A model generated the notes under the pieces. It made no database searches. It saw only the letters and a list, made by a program, of their open reading frames with translations, and was not told the origin of the DNA. From Narthecium ossifragum (Eukaryota > Streptophyta > Magnoliopsida > Dioscoreales > Nartheciaceae), in NCBI GenBank assembly GCA_963920575.1, contig OY986968.1, positions 23,194,129 through 23,258,128 on the forward strand: a stretch of 64,000 bases of DNA. Reading direction: 5' to 3'. Positions 22,239-33,620 of this stretch are shown piece after piece (position 1 is the first letter of the stretch; every line of letters starts with the position of its first letter). Position numbers and translations under genes: made by a program.

Positions 22239-22540
22239 TGTTGGAAATATTAACTTAATTAAGTGTAGTTTTTGAGGAGTCTTTGTTGGAAATATAAACT
22301 TAATTAAGTAGATGTGGTTTTTGAGGAGTCTTTTGGGTCTTCTACGTGTCTTTTGAGGTTTTCTAGATGCTTTTAATATGGTTCATGTATGGGTCGTATA
22401 CATGTACCAGAAGGTCTACAAATATCTATGTAACTAATGTAGTTGTGGTGTGGCAAAATTGAAAAAGTGAATAGAAACAATTTGTGTCTCTTCAATCTAG
22501 ATTTGTTTATTCTTCATCCAACAAACTGGTATCAGAGTCG
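22239..22540 (+). mobile_element. Copia-type LTR with primer-binding site
   Basis: The LTR begins TGTTGGAAATAT and ends CATCCAACA at 22523, followed by ACTGGTATCAGAGTCGG, an initiator tRNA-Met primer-binding site at about 22527-22537. The first ~45 bp of the LTR are duplicated in tandem (22239-22283 and 22284-22330). No matching 3' LTR was found, so only the 5' part of the element remains. It is inserted in the SUMO-E2-like fragment. Confidence 0.75.
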
Positions 22541-23200
22541 GTAATCAACTCGTTGTACATTATAAACAATTCATGCTTATAGTGTACATGTTTCTTCTTC
22601 AATCTAGATTTCTAATCTTTCGGAACTAGGGTTTCTCTCCGATGGATGTCTACGTTTACTTGTTGTTTAAAGCTTGATGTTCATTTTAAATTAAGCTTGA
22701 TGAGTTGTCGCGAACATGTTAGTTCCCCACATATGAGGTCTTCTTGTATTCTTGTTTTATTTTCTCCTTGATTACCTAGCCATTGGGCTCAACTAATATA
22801 AAAAAAAGAACTGACATGTCTTTTGTTTCTTTATCATAAAGGTCCATGTTGTTCAAAAATTGTACCCGATATGGATACATGGTCGCAAGACACGTAAGGT
22901 GTGCCAACCGTAACGCTGGATTATCAAAAGGGTGTGTGGATTCCGCCGTACCTCAATTAAGAGGACTTTTAGGGAAAACACTTAGATCTAAATGCATATG
23001 GATTTTTGTACTTTTTAGTGATTCAATTACTCCTAGATTAACTATGATGCTCCTAAGTATGATTATGCTACCCCTAGAGTTGAAGCTACGTTTAGAAGTA
23101 ATTGTACTACTCCTAAGAATGATTATGCTACTCCTAAAGTGACAGTGCTACTCCTAAAGTTAAAGAAAGCAAGAAAGATAAAATAAAAAACTAGTTACTT
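22541..23200 (+). other. Probable copia internal remnant
   Basis: This follows the copia primer-binding site. A short frame at 22846-23142 reads CTRYGYMVARHVRCANRNAG and VDSAVPQLRGLLGKTLRSK, which I do not recognise. A second frame reads DYATPRVEATFRSN then TTPKNDYATPK, a short repeat of ATPK..Y. Stops break both. It may be decayed gag. Confidence 0.35.
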
Positions 23201-23730
23201 GCTTTCATTGAAACAACAACTGATGGATTACAGCTCCAATGAAGAACTCTAAAAACAACTCTAAAAGTACAAGCTAAGGCTAAATTATAGTAGCTAAGGT
23301 TGCTAAAAGCAGTATTCGAGTCGGGTCTTTTCCTTAAGACATGAATGTCTTCATACTCCCGATCGCCGCCTCACGTGGCTAAACACCATGCAAAGGTGTC
23401 CTGTTTCGACGTGATGCAACCCTACAGCGGAGATGACTCATGCTGGCTCATTTCCCATGGAAGATGATGAATTGGAAAACTGTATCACATAACTTATGTT
23501 CCATTGGCTATCATCTGGCACTGTTGGTGATGGTGAAGCCTTCTGTGATAAATCCAGCATCAAATCCAAAGCAATAAAGTTCTTAAGATTGTTAGCGGCT
23601 TGCAATTCCCGAAAATGCTCTCTCCAATGGCATTCCTCACTGAGATTCTAAACCACATGTCTTGGATGTGTACCGTTATCAGGGTATATCCTCCTCCCCA
23701 AGTTATGGGCACTGCTAGTTTTTGCGCACA
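23201..23730. other. No gene recognised
   Basis: Moderately AT-rich sequence between the copia remnant and the DUF2921 pseudogene. Short frames on both strands carry no family motif. Confidence 0.4.
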
Positions 23731-23739
23731 ACTTCCTCA

Positions 23740-24245
23740 CTACATCCATAGCAGATTCATAGCAGTGTATGCATAAGTTAGACCAGGATGAGGATCCACA
23801 ATGCCATCATGGCTTCGAAACAAAACCATACCAAAGTAGCCAGGATCAGACTCTATTCGATTGTTCCATATGCGCCCAGTGATTATGCTATGGTATTTAA
23901 TCGTTATAACCGCCGGCAATCTAAAGCTAAGCCCAATTGTGCAATCTCCAACTGAGACATTCTCTGAAGAACCTCCTAAATCTAGTACCCTCTTGGTTCC
24001 AATTCCTATCGAAGCAATTGCTCCCATAATCTATCTCCACCATCATCGTCTTGTCACAGAAGACTATTGAGCAGAAGCTATCCGTCTCAAACGCTAGTGA
24101 CTCCTCTTGTAAACCATCTATCGAACATGTAGCCTTCGCCTGAGATACCAACGTGTACTCATAATCCATCTGAGCATATGCGAGCAGCGAAATGGTTTCG
24201 AAGTGATCCTTGACATCCAAGCTCCCAACTTTACCACTAATTACA
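23740..24245 (-). pseudogene. DUF2921 pseudogene fragment 1
   Basis: The minus strand encodes MDVKDHFETISLLAYAQMDY and EYTLVSQAKATCSIDGLQEE. These match LDVIDSVNHFNPISILAYTH and the following EYTKISEAKDSCS..LQEE of the intact gene at 30041-32812. In another frame come VGDCTIGLSFRLPAV and GRIWNNRIESDPGYFGMVLF, matching its second extracellular module. About 100 residues between these parts are missing and a frameshift joins them. It is a decayed paralog on the same strand as the intact gene. Confidence 0.8.
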
Positions 24246-24488
24246 CTAGAATGGATGGTGGATTTCTTAGGGAGACTGAGATTTATAGAACAGCCGAGAT
24301 GTTAAGCTTGTTGTTACCATCTTCCGCAATGCTCTGTTCTTGTTTATTTGGGAGGGGGGCTTGGTCGTTCAAAACCGGGCGGAGTGAATCCTATCTAAAG
24401 AAGTACCTTCATTCAGTGCAGGAATGTTTCAATCGAGATTATCAAAAAATGCAAAGAAAGACACAGGATTCACAGTCATCCATCCACC
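24246..24488. other. Spacer between DUF2921 fragments
   Basis: No recognisable coding sequence. It separates two fragments that are out of order relative to the intact gene, because both carry the VGDC module. Confidence 0.4.
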
Positions 24489-24925
24489 TTATATTAATTC
24501 ATCCAAATGCATATATACATTACCATCCAATATAAAACAGCTGAAGACACACCAAATAACCAGCATCGCAAACGAGATACGAGGCATGAGATCAGAGTGG
24601 CTCCTGACATAGAAGAGCTGGAATCCGGTGAAACCACACGAGAGCACAAGAAAGATAAAAACCATGGCGACTTCTATGCGCATCCTCCACTCCGACTGAA
24701 GGGAGAGAAAGGACTCCGCTCCTGTGCTCATTCCCGACTCCTCCTCCTCAAAACTCCGGAATGAAACCATCTCGAAATAACCAGGATCATCATCCGTTCT
24801 ACTCTTCCATATGCGCCCGGCCACCGTGCCCCTACTCACGGCCGGAAACCAGAAGCTAAACCTCAACGCGCAATCGCCAACAGTTGCATCACCCAGCAAG
24901 CGACAAGACACCAAGCAAAGGCCAT
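24489..24925 (-). pseudogene. DUF2921 pseudogene fragment 2
   Basis: The minus strand encodes LGDATVGDCALRFSFWFPAV, GRIWKSRTDDDPGYFEMVSF, then MRIEVAMVFIFLVLSCGFTG and FQLFYVRSHSDLMPRISFAM. These match residues around 360-420 and the first two membrane helices (about 637-690) of the intact DUF2921 protein. Roughly 200 intervening residues are deleted, and the frame ends soon after. It is a second copy of the VGDC module next to fragment 1, so at least two paralogs were once present. Confidence 0.8.
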
Positions 24926-24939
24926 CTGACTAACTATTA

Positions 24940-25155
24940 GAGCCCTCGTTTGGTGGAGGATAAGTGGGATAACCTCACTTTATCTCCATTATCTCTATTT
25001 TTTATTTAAATATTAAAATAATGATTTTGGTGTTATCACTATTCCACATATCTTATTTGTCTTTATTTTTTTTATCCTCATTTTTTAATCTCACTTTTTT
25101 CTAACCCCTAACCCTTTGACCCCGAACCAACCCCTAATTCCAAACCAAACGGGGC
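24940..25155. mobile_element. Tourist-like MITE (PIF/Harbinger type)
   Basis: A 216-bp AT-rich segment has inverted ends GAGCCCTCGTTTGG and CCAAACGGGGC, flanked by TTA on both sides (24937-24939 and 25156-25158). This is the duplication expected for PIF/Harbinger MITEs. It has no coding capacity. Confidence 0.7.
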
Positions 25156-25159
25156 TTAT

Positions 25160-27480
25160 AGTTGCTTTTTAAAAATTTATAATAAAAATACTCTCGTCTA
25201 TTATGGTAATTCACTGACCCTAAATCCAAACAGCTCCTTGCAGCAATCCACCGCAGCCAACCACCCTCTCGCCTGCCATCAGTCCACCTCCAGCGAACTC
25301 CCTCACCTCCGGCCACGTCATCTCATTTCCCTTCCCCCACCACCTCCATCTGCTAACTCCACCATCACCATCCTTGCCAGCATTCACTTCACAGGCGAGG
25401 CACCTTTCTTTCCGGCGATAACCCCTCCTCTCTCTGGCCATCTCCTACGTCCACCACCTCCAAGCGATCACCATCAACCTCTAGCCCTCACAACCACCAC
25501 CACGACCTCCGCCTTACCCTCTAGCCACCACAGCCACCCTCTCTCTCTTAGCCCACATCGCAGCCACCATCCTCGACAACTGCATTGCCATCACCCCCCA
25601 CAACCCCGACGAACCTCCAATAAAGCCGGCCAAAGTCAACCCGAGCCAAGCAACCCCCCGGAACCACCGCCTCCCTTTGCCTGTGCCATACCCGATGATG
25701 TCCATCCCCATTCTGGCCTCGTCACGACCCCGATGAACCCCAGCTTCCTCAGATTCCCTCAGCCGGATCCCAGCCGCGCCACCCCGAGCTCCTCTCGATC
25801 GGAACCCAACACTGCCACCGTCTAATTTCCTCTTCCCCGACCTCCCCGACCACCTATAACCCTCGATCTGACCACCCCGAGGCCAAACGGCCTCTTCCCC
25901 GACCTTCCTCGACAAGATCCGGCATCGCCCGGCGAGATTCGTCTTCTCCAAGAGAATCAACGCCGCCTCTCATAGATCCGCCGCATACATTGCCCAACAG
26001 CCCGATCCACTCCGGTGGATCGACTCCCATGCCTCCGATGACCTCTCCTCCTCCAATCCCGACCTCCGTCGAGCCCATATTGCCGGCGATCAAGCTCCGG
26101 CAGCCCCTCAGTCATTTGATCTTAGGCTCAGCTACTGGACTCGATTAGATCTCACCTGATCTGATCTGGTCTAGTCCAGATTGATCCAGCCACTCAATCC
26201 AGCCAGATCTGAGCCGGATTCGAGCCAGTTGGAGTTGATTGGATCAATCTGGGTTGAGTCAGATTGGATCTGATCTGATTATATTCACTTCCGATCTGGC
26301 TAGAGCTGAAACTAATTCCAAGCGATCAGAGCCGGGCTCAATCAAGCTCGGCTTGTTTACACCCCCTTAACGACGGAGAAGGAGCAGCGGCGAATTAGCA
26401 GCGGAAAGTGGATAGTGGCAACTTGGGGGGCTATGGTCACTTTGGTCTGGAAACTAATTTCAAGCCCAGCTTGTTTACACCCCCTAACTTACACCCTTAA
26501 TGGTGGAGAAGGAGGGGCGGTTAATAAGGAGCGAAAAGTGGATAGTGATAATTTTTTACTGATGGCTCAATCAAATCAATCGGGCTTGAGTCTGGTCTGA
26601 TCCGGTTCAAGTTCTGGTTTGATCAGATCTGCTTGGCTGAGTTTGAGCCTGATTGGATCTGACTGGTCTGGATCTGGGTCTGATCCAATCTGGTTGATTG
26701 AGTCAACTCAGATCTAATCAAGTGGCTCAACGCGATCTGACCATGTAGCTTGGAGAGAAAGCCAGGCGGATCGGATGACTGAGGGAGCTCCGGCTTTGAT
26801 CAACGGCGAGGACCGACCGGCGGCCGACATCGCGGGTAGGGATGAAGTCGTGGTGGGATAGGGATTCGATCCCTAGGCTCGGATCGCCAGATCCGTCGGC
26901 GTAGGCGGCGGATCTGAAGGAGGCGGCGCCACCTTGAGGGGATGAAGACGACGGCGAGGGAGACGGGGGTGTGACGGTGAATCTCACCGGATCTGACGAG
27001 GGAATGGTCGGAGAAGGGTCGTGGTGGCGAGGAGGCTCCAGATTTGAGGGTAGATGGGATCGGGGAGGGCGGAGGTAGGTGTTTTGGAAGGCTACGACGT
27101 CGGCCTTGAGAAGAAGGGTGGAGTTCGGGATGGGTTCTCTCAGGATGCAGGGGGTTCGCTGGGGCGGCAACGGAGGGGGGAGCGAGGCGAGGTTGTCGAA
27201 GGTGTTGGGGAGTGACTGTGGTGAGGTCGAGGTCGGTGGCTCACCGAGGAAGGAAGGAAGGATATGGGTTTGGGGTCTTTGCCGAGATTAATGGAGTAGG
27301 TGGGGCTGCAAGGTCGTCGAGATTGGGGAGGAAGGTGGAGCTCAGCCGGAGAAGAGGATTTTATTGGAGGAGAGGTGATGGCCAGAATGATTGGTGGTTG
27401 AGAGATTAGGGGGCCATTATCGTCCTTTTATAGGTGAAGGTGACTAATTTATCTTAAAAATTTGCTAGGAACTTAAGTCG
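25160..27480. other. GC-rich interspersed sequence, unassigned
   Basis: Open frames occur on both strands (for example 25238-25825 plus, 27170-26727 minus), but they are Pro/Ser/Arg-rich and lack motifs. About 26120-26720 is built from imperfect GATCTGATC/GGTCTGATCC words. AGCTTGTTTACACCCCCTTAA..GTGGATAGTG is duplicated at about 26350-26425 and 26465-26550. The segment could be a transposon with captured GC-rich gene pieces, but I found neither convincing termini nor a target duplication. Confidence 0.4.
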
Positions 27481-30040
27481 TACCAAATTATAATTTGATA
27501 GCTGATGGCAAAAAACCCCCTTAAAATAAGTCAAGAAGCTTCGTTGAAGCTTACTTTGAAATGGTCAACATTGGAGAAACACTTGGAATTTATTTAAATG
27601 GCTTGCAACCCATCGTTAATAAGGACAACATATCTAATTGTCAATTTTGTAAGGTTCTAATACTATAATCGCGCGAGGAAAGACTTTATAGTAAACTTGG
27701 ATGCATGGAAGCAAACAAAGGAATTTTTATTGCTAGAAGGAATGAATACTGATTTTGAAGATAAAAAAATGCTTCCTCTCTTCTATAAAAAAAACTTCAC
27801 CGTTCATATCGTGATGGTCCAAATGAAGTTGACAATGCCAGAAAATCAACGAGTGATACTTTTCAGACCACCCGGAGATTAGCAATCATCTAATCAGGAG
27901 ATTAACTTAAAATTATCAGCTACAGAAATCAGATATTAGTTCTGAGATAATACACACCATATTTGCATGTTGATCACATGAGTCCTCAAGAGTAGCTAAA
28001 CTTTCAGAAGAAGGAACAATCACTACTACACAATCTAATAAAGTAGGTAACTAGACCAAAAAATGTAGCAGCAGCATTTTGTATAGGCGCAAGAGAAGGA
28101 AAAATTTCATGCAAGTATTTACAAGCCAAAAAACATAACATACATAGGGTCAAGTAATGCTCACAGGAGTCAAACATATAGTTAGGAGTCAACATATGAT
28201 GTATTAATAAATCTGAACTTTTCCTAAATCATTGTTCAGACTGCAGGTAGGAGGAGGAACTTCAGAGGATTAGATGGATGAGATTGTGTTGCAAATGAAT
28301 AGATTAAAGGATTCCCAAAATCTCTTCCTAAATCTCTATGCTGTAGATCAGTCTACCAAAACTAACCAATACATACTTTCAGTTCTAGAAACTGCAAATG
28401 ATCGAAATATGCTGCACTGGGGATGAAAATCTAGTAACCTTGGTCCTCAAATTAACATGATGAGCAGCTATGTCTGGCTTTCGTGAGTGCATCTATGCTC
28501 TTTGGGCCCAAAGATTATGACAGCACGTATATACTGTACTATGAGAACTTCATTTCTTTCCTGAACCAGGGGATCAAGGGTCTCAGATAAAACACTCCCG
28601 AGATTTTTATTCTTTTGAGTTTTTTTCCGATGATTTGTCATCGCCTGTATTGTATCTAGTTCGACATGCTAATGACACAAATCTGTCTACCAATTTCTAA
28701 GCTCCTGTTATCATCCAAGTATGATTGAACTGCCACCATTAGGCGCAATATATTATCCATTCTCCAGCACTACTGATACGCCTGTAACAGATTGTGAACC
28801 TGTCTATTAGCCAACTCTCATCTTCGTTTACTCAAGTCTGTTTAAAGTTCATAATTTACAAAGCGCATCACTTGCAGGGGAATCTTACATTTGTGTATTC
28901 ACTAACCGAAAAGGTAGGCTGGGATCTACTTGTAAGACACCCTAGAAATGAAAAATACCTGCACATCCGGATTTCTTGTGCTAGCTGAAGAGACTTTTAT
29001 AAGCTTCATTTGCCACCTTCAACAACGAATTCCAACCCTATAATCGTAAAACGTTTCAGCTAGTGTATTAGGTTCATTACATTGTAGTTGTCCCAAATAT
29101 TTTCTACTAGTCTTTTGTGTTCAAACAATGTAGAAGTATAAAAGATTCAATAAAGTAATGCCATCATTTCAACACACTTCTGTATCATGTTCCTCACTCA
29201 TAACTATCTATATCAGCACATATCACGTAGGCTGATTGATTATCAAGTCAGGTGAGCATGATAAACCCAGATGATTGCATTATCTTGTCGATTGTTTAGA
29301 AACAGGACGCATTTGCTTATTGCAAGTTATCAGATAAAGACTACCAGAAAGTTCATAAACAAGCAACTAGAGTAGATTCTTACAGCAACAGAAAGTACTA
29401 TGGATGGTTCTTCAATTATTAGCCTACGTTTACCATACTCTATGCAATTCCTGTTATAAGACAATCAAGAGAAAGCTTTCTCCTTTCTTTTCTCCTTTGC
29501 AATTTCTGCCTGTTAGTTCAGAATGTCCGCGTCAAGCTCTCCATCCTCTTTAATCAAATTGCAATACTTCAACACTAGTATGAAGTAACAAAACTAAACA
29601 TTCCAAAAATGATTCCAACGAAAACAGCATTGAGTTGGAAGGGGGAAATATGGCTTTGGTCAGAATATTAATAAAGCAGAAATGGGACAAGACGAAGCAT
29701 TACACAAGACAGCACTTGGAATCTTCAAAAGACAGTTGACAAGGAAAATGCACTTCATGGCAACCAGTACAAGCATGAGAAATAGGATGAGTTCAAGGCT
29801 AAACAATCCTCCGACATGATTATCCATTACAACTAGACTTGCCTTCATTATACATGAAATATCATGAGAAGGAAATGAGAAGTGAATAGCACACTCTAAA
29901 CTACTCAGAAGAGCATGAGGAAGCTAAACATGCCTTTGTATGCATGATTCTGTCCGTAAAGCAGAATTTTCAGCAACTAAACATACCTTGTTTTGCACAA
30001 CCACCACACTCCCCATGACTACCTTTTTTTCAAGAAGAAA
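27481..30040. other. AT-rich intergenic DNA downstream of the DUF2921 gene
   Basis: No open frame exceeds about 65 codons and no motif was recognised. It would include the 3' untranslated region of the minus-strand gene ending at 30041, but I could not place a poly(A) signal with confidence. Confidence 0.45.
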
Positions 30041-32812
30041 CTAAAGACTGACAACAGGAACTGTCTCGTAACCAGCAGAATTTCTAAATTTTCTCGGAAG
30101 GATGCAGTTACCACCAAACCTTTGCTGCAGGTATATTAGCACTGTAAACAGCAGTCCTTCACAAGGAACAATGATATCCAACGCAAAGGAGTAAAAGTCC
30201 CCATCTGGACTGGCATAAATGTACGAGGAACTGGCATGAGGCAAATAGTGACGAGCTCTATAAGCATCATACAGATGAGGCATTGCTCGAACAACAGTGG
30301 TTCCAATGTAGAAGATAGGAGAAAGAGCCTTATCCTTGGAGTTCGAGAATATGTTCAGAATAACTTGAGGGAGCAGAAAGCCATCAAGTACCAAGCCTGC
30401 ATAACATATTAAATCCTCCCAGAATGATGGCTGACTCCCATGAATGATGCCTGTATGTCGAGAATGTTTCCCATAAGACCTTGACTGAACAAACCAAGCA
30501 ATGAATGCTCCAGCGAAATATAATGGCAAACACAACTGGAGTGCTTTCCTCTCAGCGACCCAAAAGTCCTTGTGGCGCTCCTCTGAACGTCTGGCTGACC
30601 ATGCTAATTGAAGAAGCCAGAATTGCAACAAGAAAGCTACCATCGTCATGACCCTCACTATGACCTCATTCACCTCAAGCCATCCACCACTCCACAATAA
30701 AACATTTTGCCTGTTATGGTTCATGAAGAACAAGGCCTCAAAGTTCAATACTAATGGGATCATATGGCCAAGAGTCAGAATAACAAGCATCGCAAATGAT
30801 ATAGAAGGGAGGACATTAGGGTGCTTTCTGACATAGAAGAGCTGAAATCCGATGAAAAGACATGAAAGCGTGAGAGAGATCAAAACCATGGTGATTTCTA
30901 TGTCCATCCTCCATACAGTGTCTACAGCTTGTACCATATACATAGTGTTACCAGAAATTTGTAAAGGCTCAAAGTAGAGGGGGTCTGACTTTGCTCTTGT
31001 GCTCCAAATGGTGCCATTAAGATGGTCTCCAGCCTCTGGATTCAAAGGAGGAAGCTGGATATTTATGAGTATAGCACAGTCCCTGGAGTTCACTTCCTTT
31101 ACTTGTTTGTTGCTCATCGAAGACCTTGGACGCCGACATCCTACCATGCAGAGCATTCCCCTTGCAGAGTTGTATACACCTTCAGCTGAGATCTCTGTTG
31201 ATTCTGTAACATTCCCATATGCATTGGCCAATGGGTGAAAGGTTATTATATTATAGCTTACATTATGAAGACTCCTATTCAACTCTGCTAACTGAAGTGC
31301 ACTTTCTGCAATGCGAGGCGTGGAAAACACAGCAAAAGGATCGCCATAAAGCACTTCACCCACAGAAAACGGATTTGCATAGCCCCAATAACTCGACCCT
31401 TTGGCATCTCCCAAGGAGAAGTCAAATCTCATGTCAGAATATGAGACCCCATCGGGATAACTCTTTTTCTCCGAGCTGTGAGCGGTGCCATGTTCACAGG
31501 AACTCCTTACGATGTCCGTCTTCGTGTAATTGTACTTCAAACCTGGAACCCCTCTTACTCTTTTTTCCAAGCTCTGGAATAAAACCGTCTCGAAATAACG
31601 AGGATCATCTGTACTCTTGCTGCTCCATATGTGCCCGACCACAGTGCTCCTACTCTCTAGAGTCAAAGCGGCTGGAAACCACAAGGTAAACCTAATCGTG
31701 CAATCACCAACAGTTGCATCCCTCTGCAACGGGCAAGCCACTAAGCAAAGCCGGTTCCTTTCCCAATCCCAAAACCCCTCAGAGACCAATGATTTCTCGG
31801 TAGACAAGGGGATCCTATAGAAGAGGCCAGTAACATTGGAGAACCCTATAATCATATGCAATCTTCCTTCATCAGAACACTGGATCTCATGAAAAGAGAA
31901 GAAGCTCAGGGGTAAACCCAAAACCCTCTGGAAAGGGCCACAATTCCCATTCGAAGAGCAAGTCGTTCCATACACCAGTCTATACAGGCCCCTCAAGTAT
32001 GACTGGAGATGATAACACGACAAATTATTATTCTCAAGCTTGAGGGTCTCTTCCTGAAGAGTTACACGGGAACACGAGTCCTTAGCCTCGGAGATTTTAG
32101 TATACTCGTAATTATTATGGGTATACGCCAGGATCGATATGGGATTGAAGTGGTTTACGCTATCTATGACATCCAAGCTTTCTAATTTTCCAGTAATCAA
32201 GCTGGAAGAGATGTTGGTCTTGTTGTGGTAGTGGAGATTAAAGACAGCGGAGAGCTGGAAAGAGATACCTCCAATGGACACGGCGGAGCCCGCGCCGACC
32301 ATGCAGATTCGGCCGGAGGGCTCGTGGACATAGCCGGAGAGGTCGAGGGAACCGCGGCCGCGGCGGGAGAAGTTACGGGGGATGCGGGGGTGGACGCGAT
32401 GGAGGCTGGAGAGATTGCGGCGTGAGCTGAAGTATGCGCCAGCGGAGCCATCGCGGAGGGAGACGGAGGCCTCGATGCGCAGGACGCCCGAGGTTTGGGT
32501 TTGGAAGAGAGAGTGGGGTCGGAAGACGAAGGGCCGCTCGACAGGGGAGGCGGAGGATTCAAAGAGCGGGGCCCCGCCGGATGAGACCTCGCCGAAGAGA
32601 TAGAGCGAGTGCGTTTTGAAGGGCGGGAGGGGGGCGGTGACATTGACTTCAGGGATGGCCGCGCCGCAGTGATCGGTGTATGAGATCCCGGCGGCCGTGG
32701 AGCTGGTGGTGGTAAGGGCGACAGAAAACAGGACCAGGAGCATCCATGGGTGGAGGATAGTTGAAACCCTAACCCAAGTCCTAGATTCGAATGGAAGAGA
32801 TGGGGACGCCAT
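30041..32812 (-). CDS. DUF2921 multi-pass membrane protein, intact single exon
   Basis: A 923-residue single-exon frame on the minus strand. Residues 1-42 form a signal peptide (WMLLVLFSVALTTTSSTAAG). A long lumenal/extracellular region follows, with three related Cys-containing modules: RICMVGAGS near 169, LCLVACPLQRDATVGDC near 360 and LCMVGCRR near 557. The C-terminal third has about six membrane helices (near 637-660, 667-690, 717-737, 760-777, 801-820 and 870-890), which is the DUF2921 domain (Pfam PF11145). Full-length plant members are of similar size, so it looks complete. Some databases label this family as E3 ubiquitin ligases by distant similarity to Tul1/Dsc1; no RING finger is visible here, so I do not assign that role. 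The molecular function is unknown. The 5' third is GC-rich, the rest AT-rich. Decayed paralogs lie at 23740-24925 and 52560-53850. Confidence 0.93.
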   Translation of the reverse strand: MASPSLPFESRTWVRVSTILHPWMLLVLFSVALTTTSSTAAGISYTDHCGAAIPEVNVTAPLPPFKTHSLYLFGEVSSGGAPLFESSASPVERPFVFRPHSLFQTQTSGVLRIEASVSLRDGSAGAYFSSRRNLSSLHRVHPRIPRNFSRRGRGSLDLSGYVHEPSGRICMVGAGSAVSIGGISFQLSAVFNLHYHNKTNISSSLITGKLESLDVIDSVNHFNPISILAYTHNNYEYTKISEAKDSCSRVTLQEETLKLENNNLSCYHLQSYLRGLYRLVYGTTCSSNGNCGPFQRVLGLPLSFFSFHEIQCSDEGRLHMIIGFSNVTGLFYRIPLSTEKSLVSEGFWDWERNRLCLVACPLQRDATVGDCTIRFTLWFPAALTLESRSTVVGHIWSSKSTDDPRYFETVLFQSLEKRVRGVPGLKYNYTKTDIVRSSCEHGTAHSSEKKSYPDGVSYSDMRFDFSLGDAKGSSYWGYANPFSVGEVLYGDPFAVFSTPRIAESALQLAELNRSLHNVSYNIITFHPLANAYGNVTESTEISAEGVYNSARGMLCMVGCRRPRSSMSNKQVKEVNSRDCAILINIQLPPLNPEAGDHLNGTIWSTRAKSDPLYFEPLQISGNTMYMVQAVDTVWRMDIEITMVLISLTLSCLFIGFQLFYVRKHPNVLPSISFAMLVILTLGHMIPLVLNFEALFFMNHNRQNVLLWSGGWLEVNEVIVRVMTMVAFLLQFWLLQLAWSARRSEERHKDFWVAERKALQLCLPLYFAGAFIAWFVQSRSYGKHSRHTGIIHGSQPSFWEDLICYAGLVLDGFLLPQVILNIFSNSKDKALSPIFYIGTTVVRAMPHLYDAYRARHYLPHASSSYIYASPDGDFYSFALDIIVPCEGLLFTVLIYLQQRFGGNCILPRKFRNSAGYETVPVVSL

Positions 32813-32967
32813 GGATGAGGGGGGGCGGGGTGGGGGGGGCTCTGAAACAGCGCGCCAATTGGTAGCTTATTTGTATAGGGTCTTCAGGGAATTAAGATGG
32901 AAGACGATACATGGAAAAGGGTTTAGGGTTTTATTACGAAAACGCCATGCCGTTTGGAGGGGGCTCT

Positions 32968-32984
32968 AATATATAATATATATT
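32968..32984 (-). promoter_or_regulatory. Candidate TATA box of the DUF2921 gene
   Basis: A TATATATTATATATTA run lies about 155 bp upstream of the start codon on the minus strand, in otherwise GC-rich sequence. Position and composition suit a core promoter. No other support. Confidence 0.4.
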
Positions 32985-33024
32985 GGGGGAGGTTTATTAA
33001 AGTTTAGTTAGAATATAAATAGAA

Positions 33025-33620
33025 AGAAAGGAGATATTTTGGACAATAAATCTGATGTAGCGTTCCTAAAAATAATGGTGAAAATGTATTACTTGCAAAT
33101 ATTGGCATAATTTTGAGATATTTTGGACAATAAATCTTGAGGAGTTTGGTGAGATAATGAATATTGTTACTACAAGAAGTGTAAAATTAAATGTGATAGC
33201 AGTGGTTGATCTGCCAATTGAATTCCAATCAAATACTTATACTGTTGTACACCAAGTCTAGATGCTAGATGAGGAGCCCCACCCTTCGTTTTACGCTGGG
33301 TATTTCCATGGAAATGGAAGCTTTCAAAGTCAACGGTGGTGATCAACATCAGGGCAAGACTTGACTCGCCACGCTATTGGCCAGTTGGATCATACTTATT
33401 TTTGTAATGATAGGTACGGGATCATACTTATCTGTCGTGATAGGTACATTGGACAAAATTAAGGTGCTAGTCTTCCCCGGCAAAAGGACTCCTTTTTTTT
33501 TACCTCTTAATAGTTTGAGTATGTGGCATGTCCCAATCAACCCATTAATTTGTAGTAGTACTTTGCCCGGGCTTGTCGCTGGATATATAGGGAGGGGGTT
33601 GGGTTCCGTTTGTTCAACAC
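33025..33620. repeat. Segmental duplication A, copy 2
   Basis: Same-orientation counterpart of 20204-20760, starting about 50 bp beyond the candidate TATA box of the intact DUF2921 gene. Substitutions and small indels (for example AGATGCTAGATGAGG versus AGATGAGG) distinguish the copies. The matching tail is at 35268-35350. Confidence 0.85.

Noticed and set aside
25238..27170. Genes in the GC-rich region
   Set aside because: Frames are Pro/Ser/Arg-rich on both strands with no recognisable motif, start context or exon structure.
30041..32812. E3 ubiquitin ligase function for the DUF2921 protein
   Set aside because: No RING or other E3 motif is visible; the label used in some databases rests on distant similarity of the membrane region.
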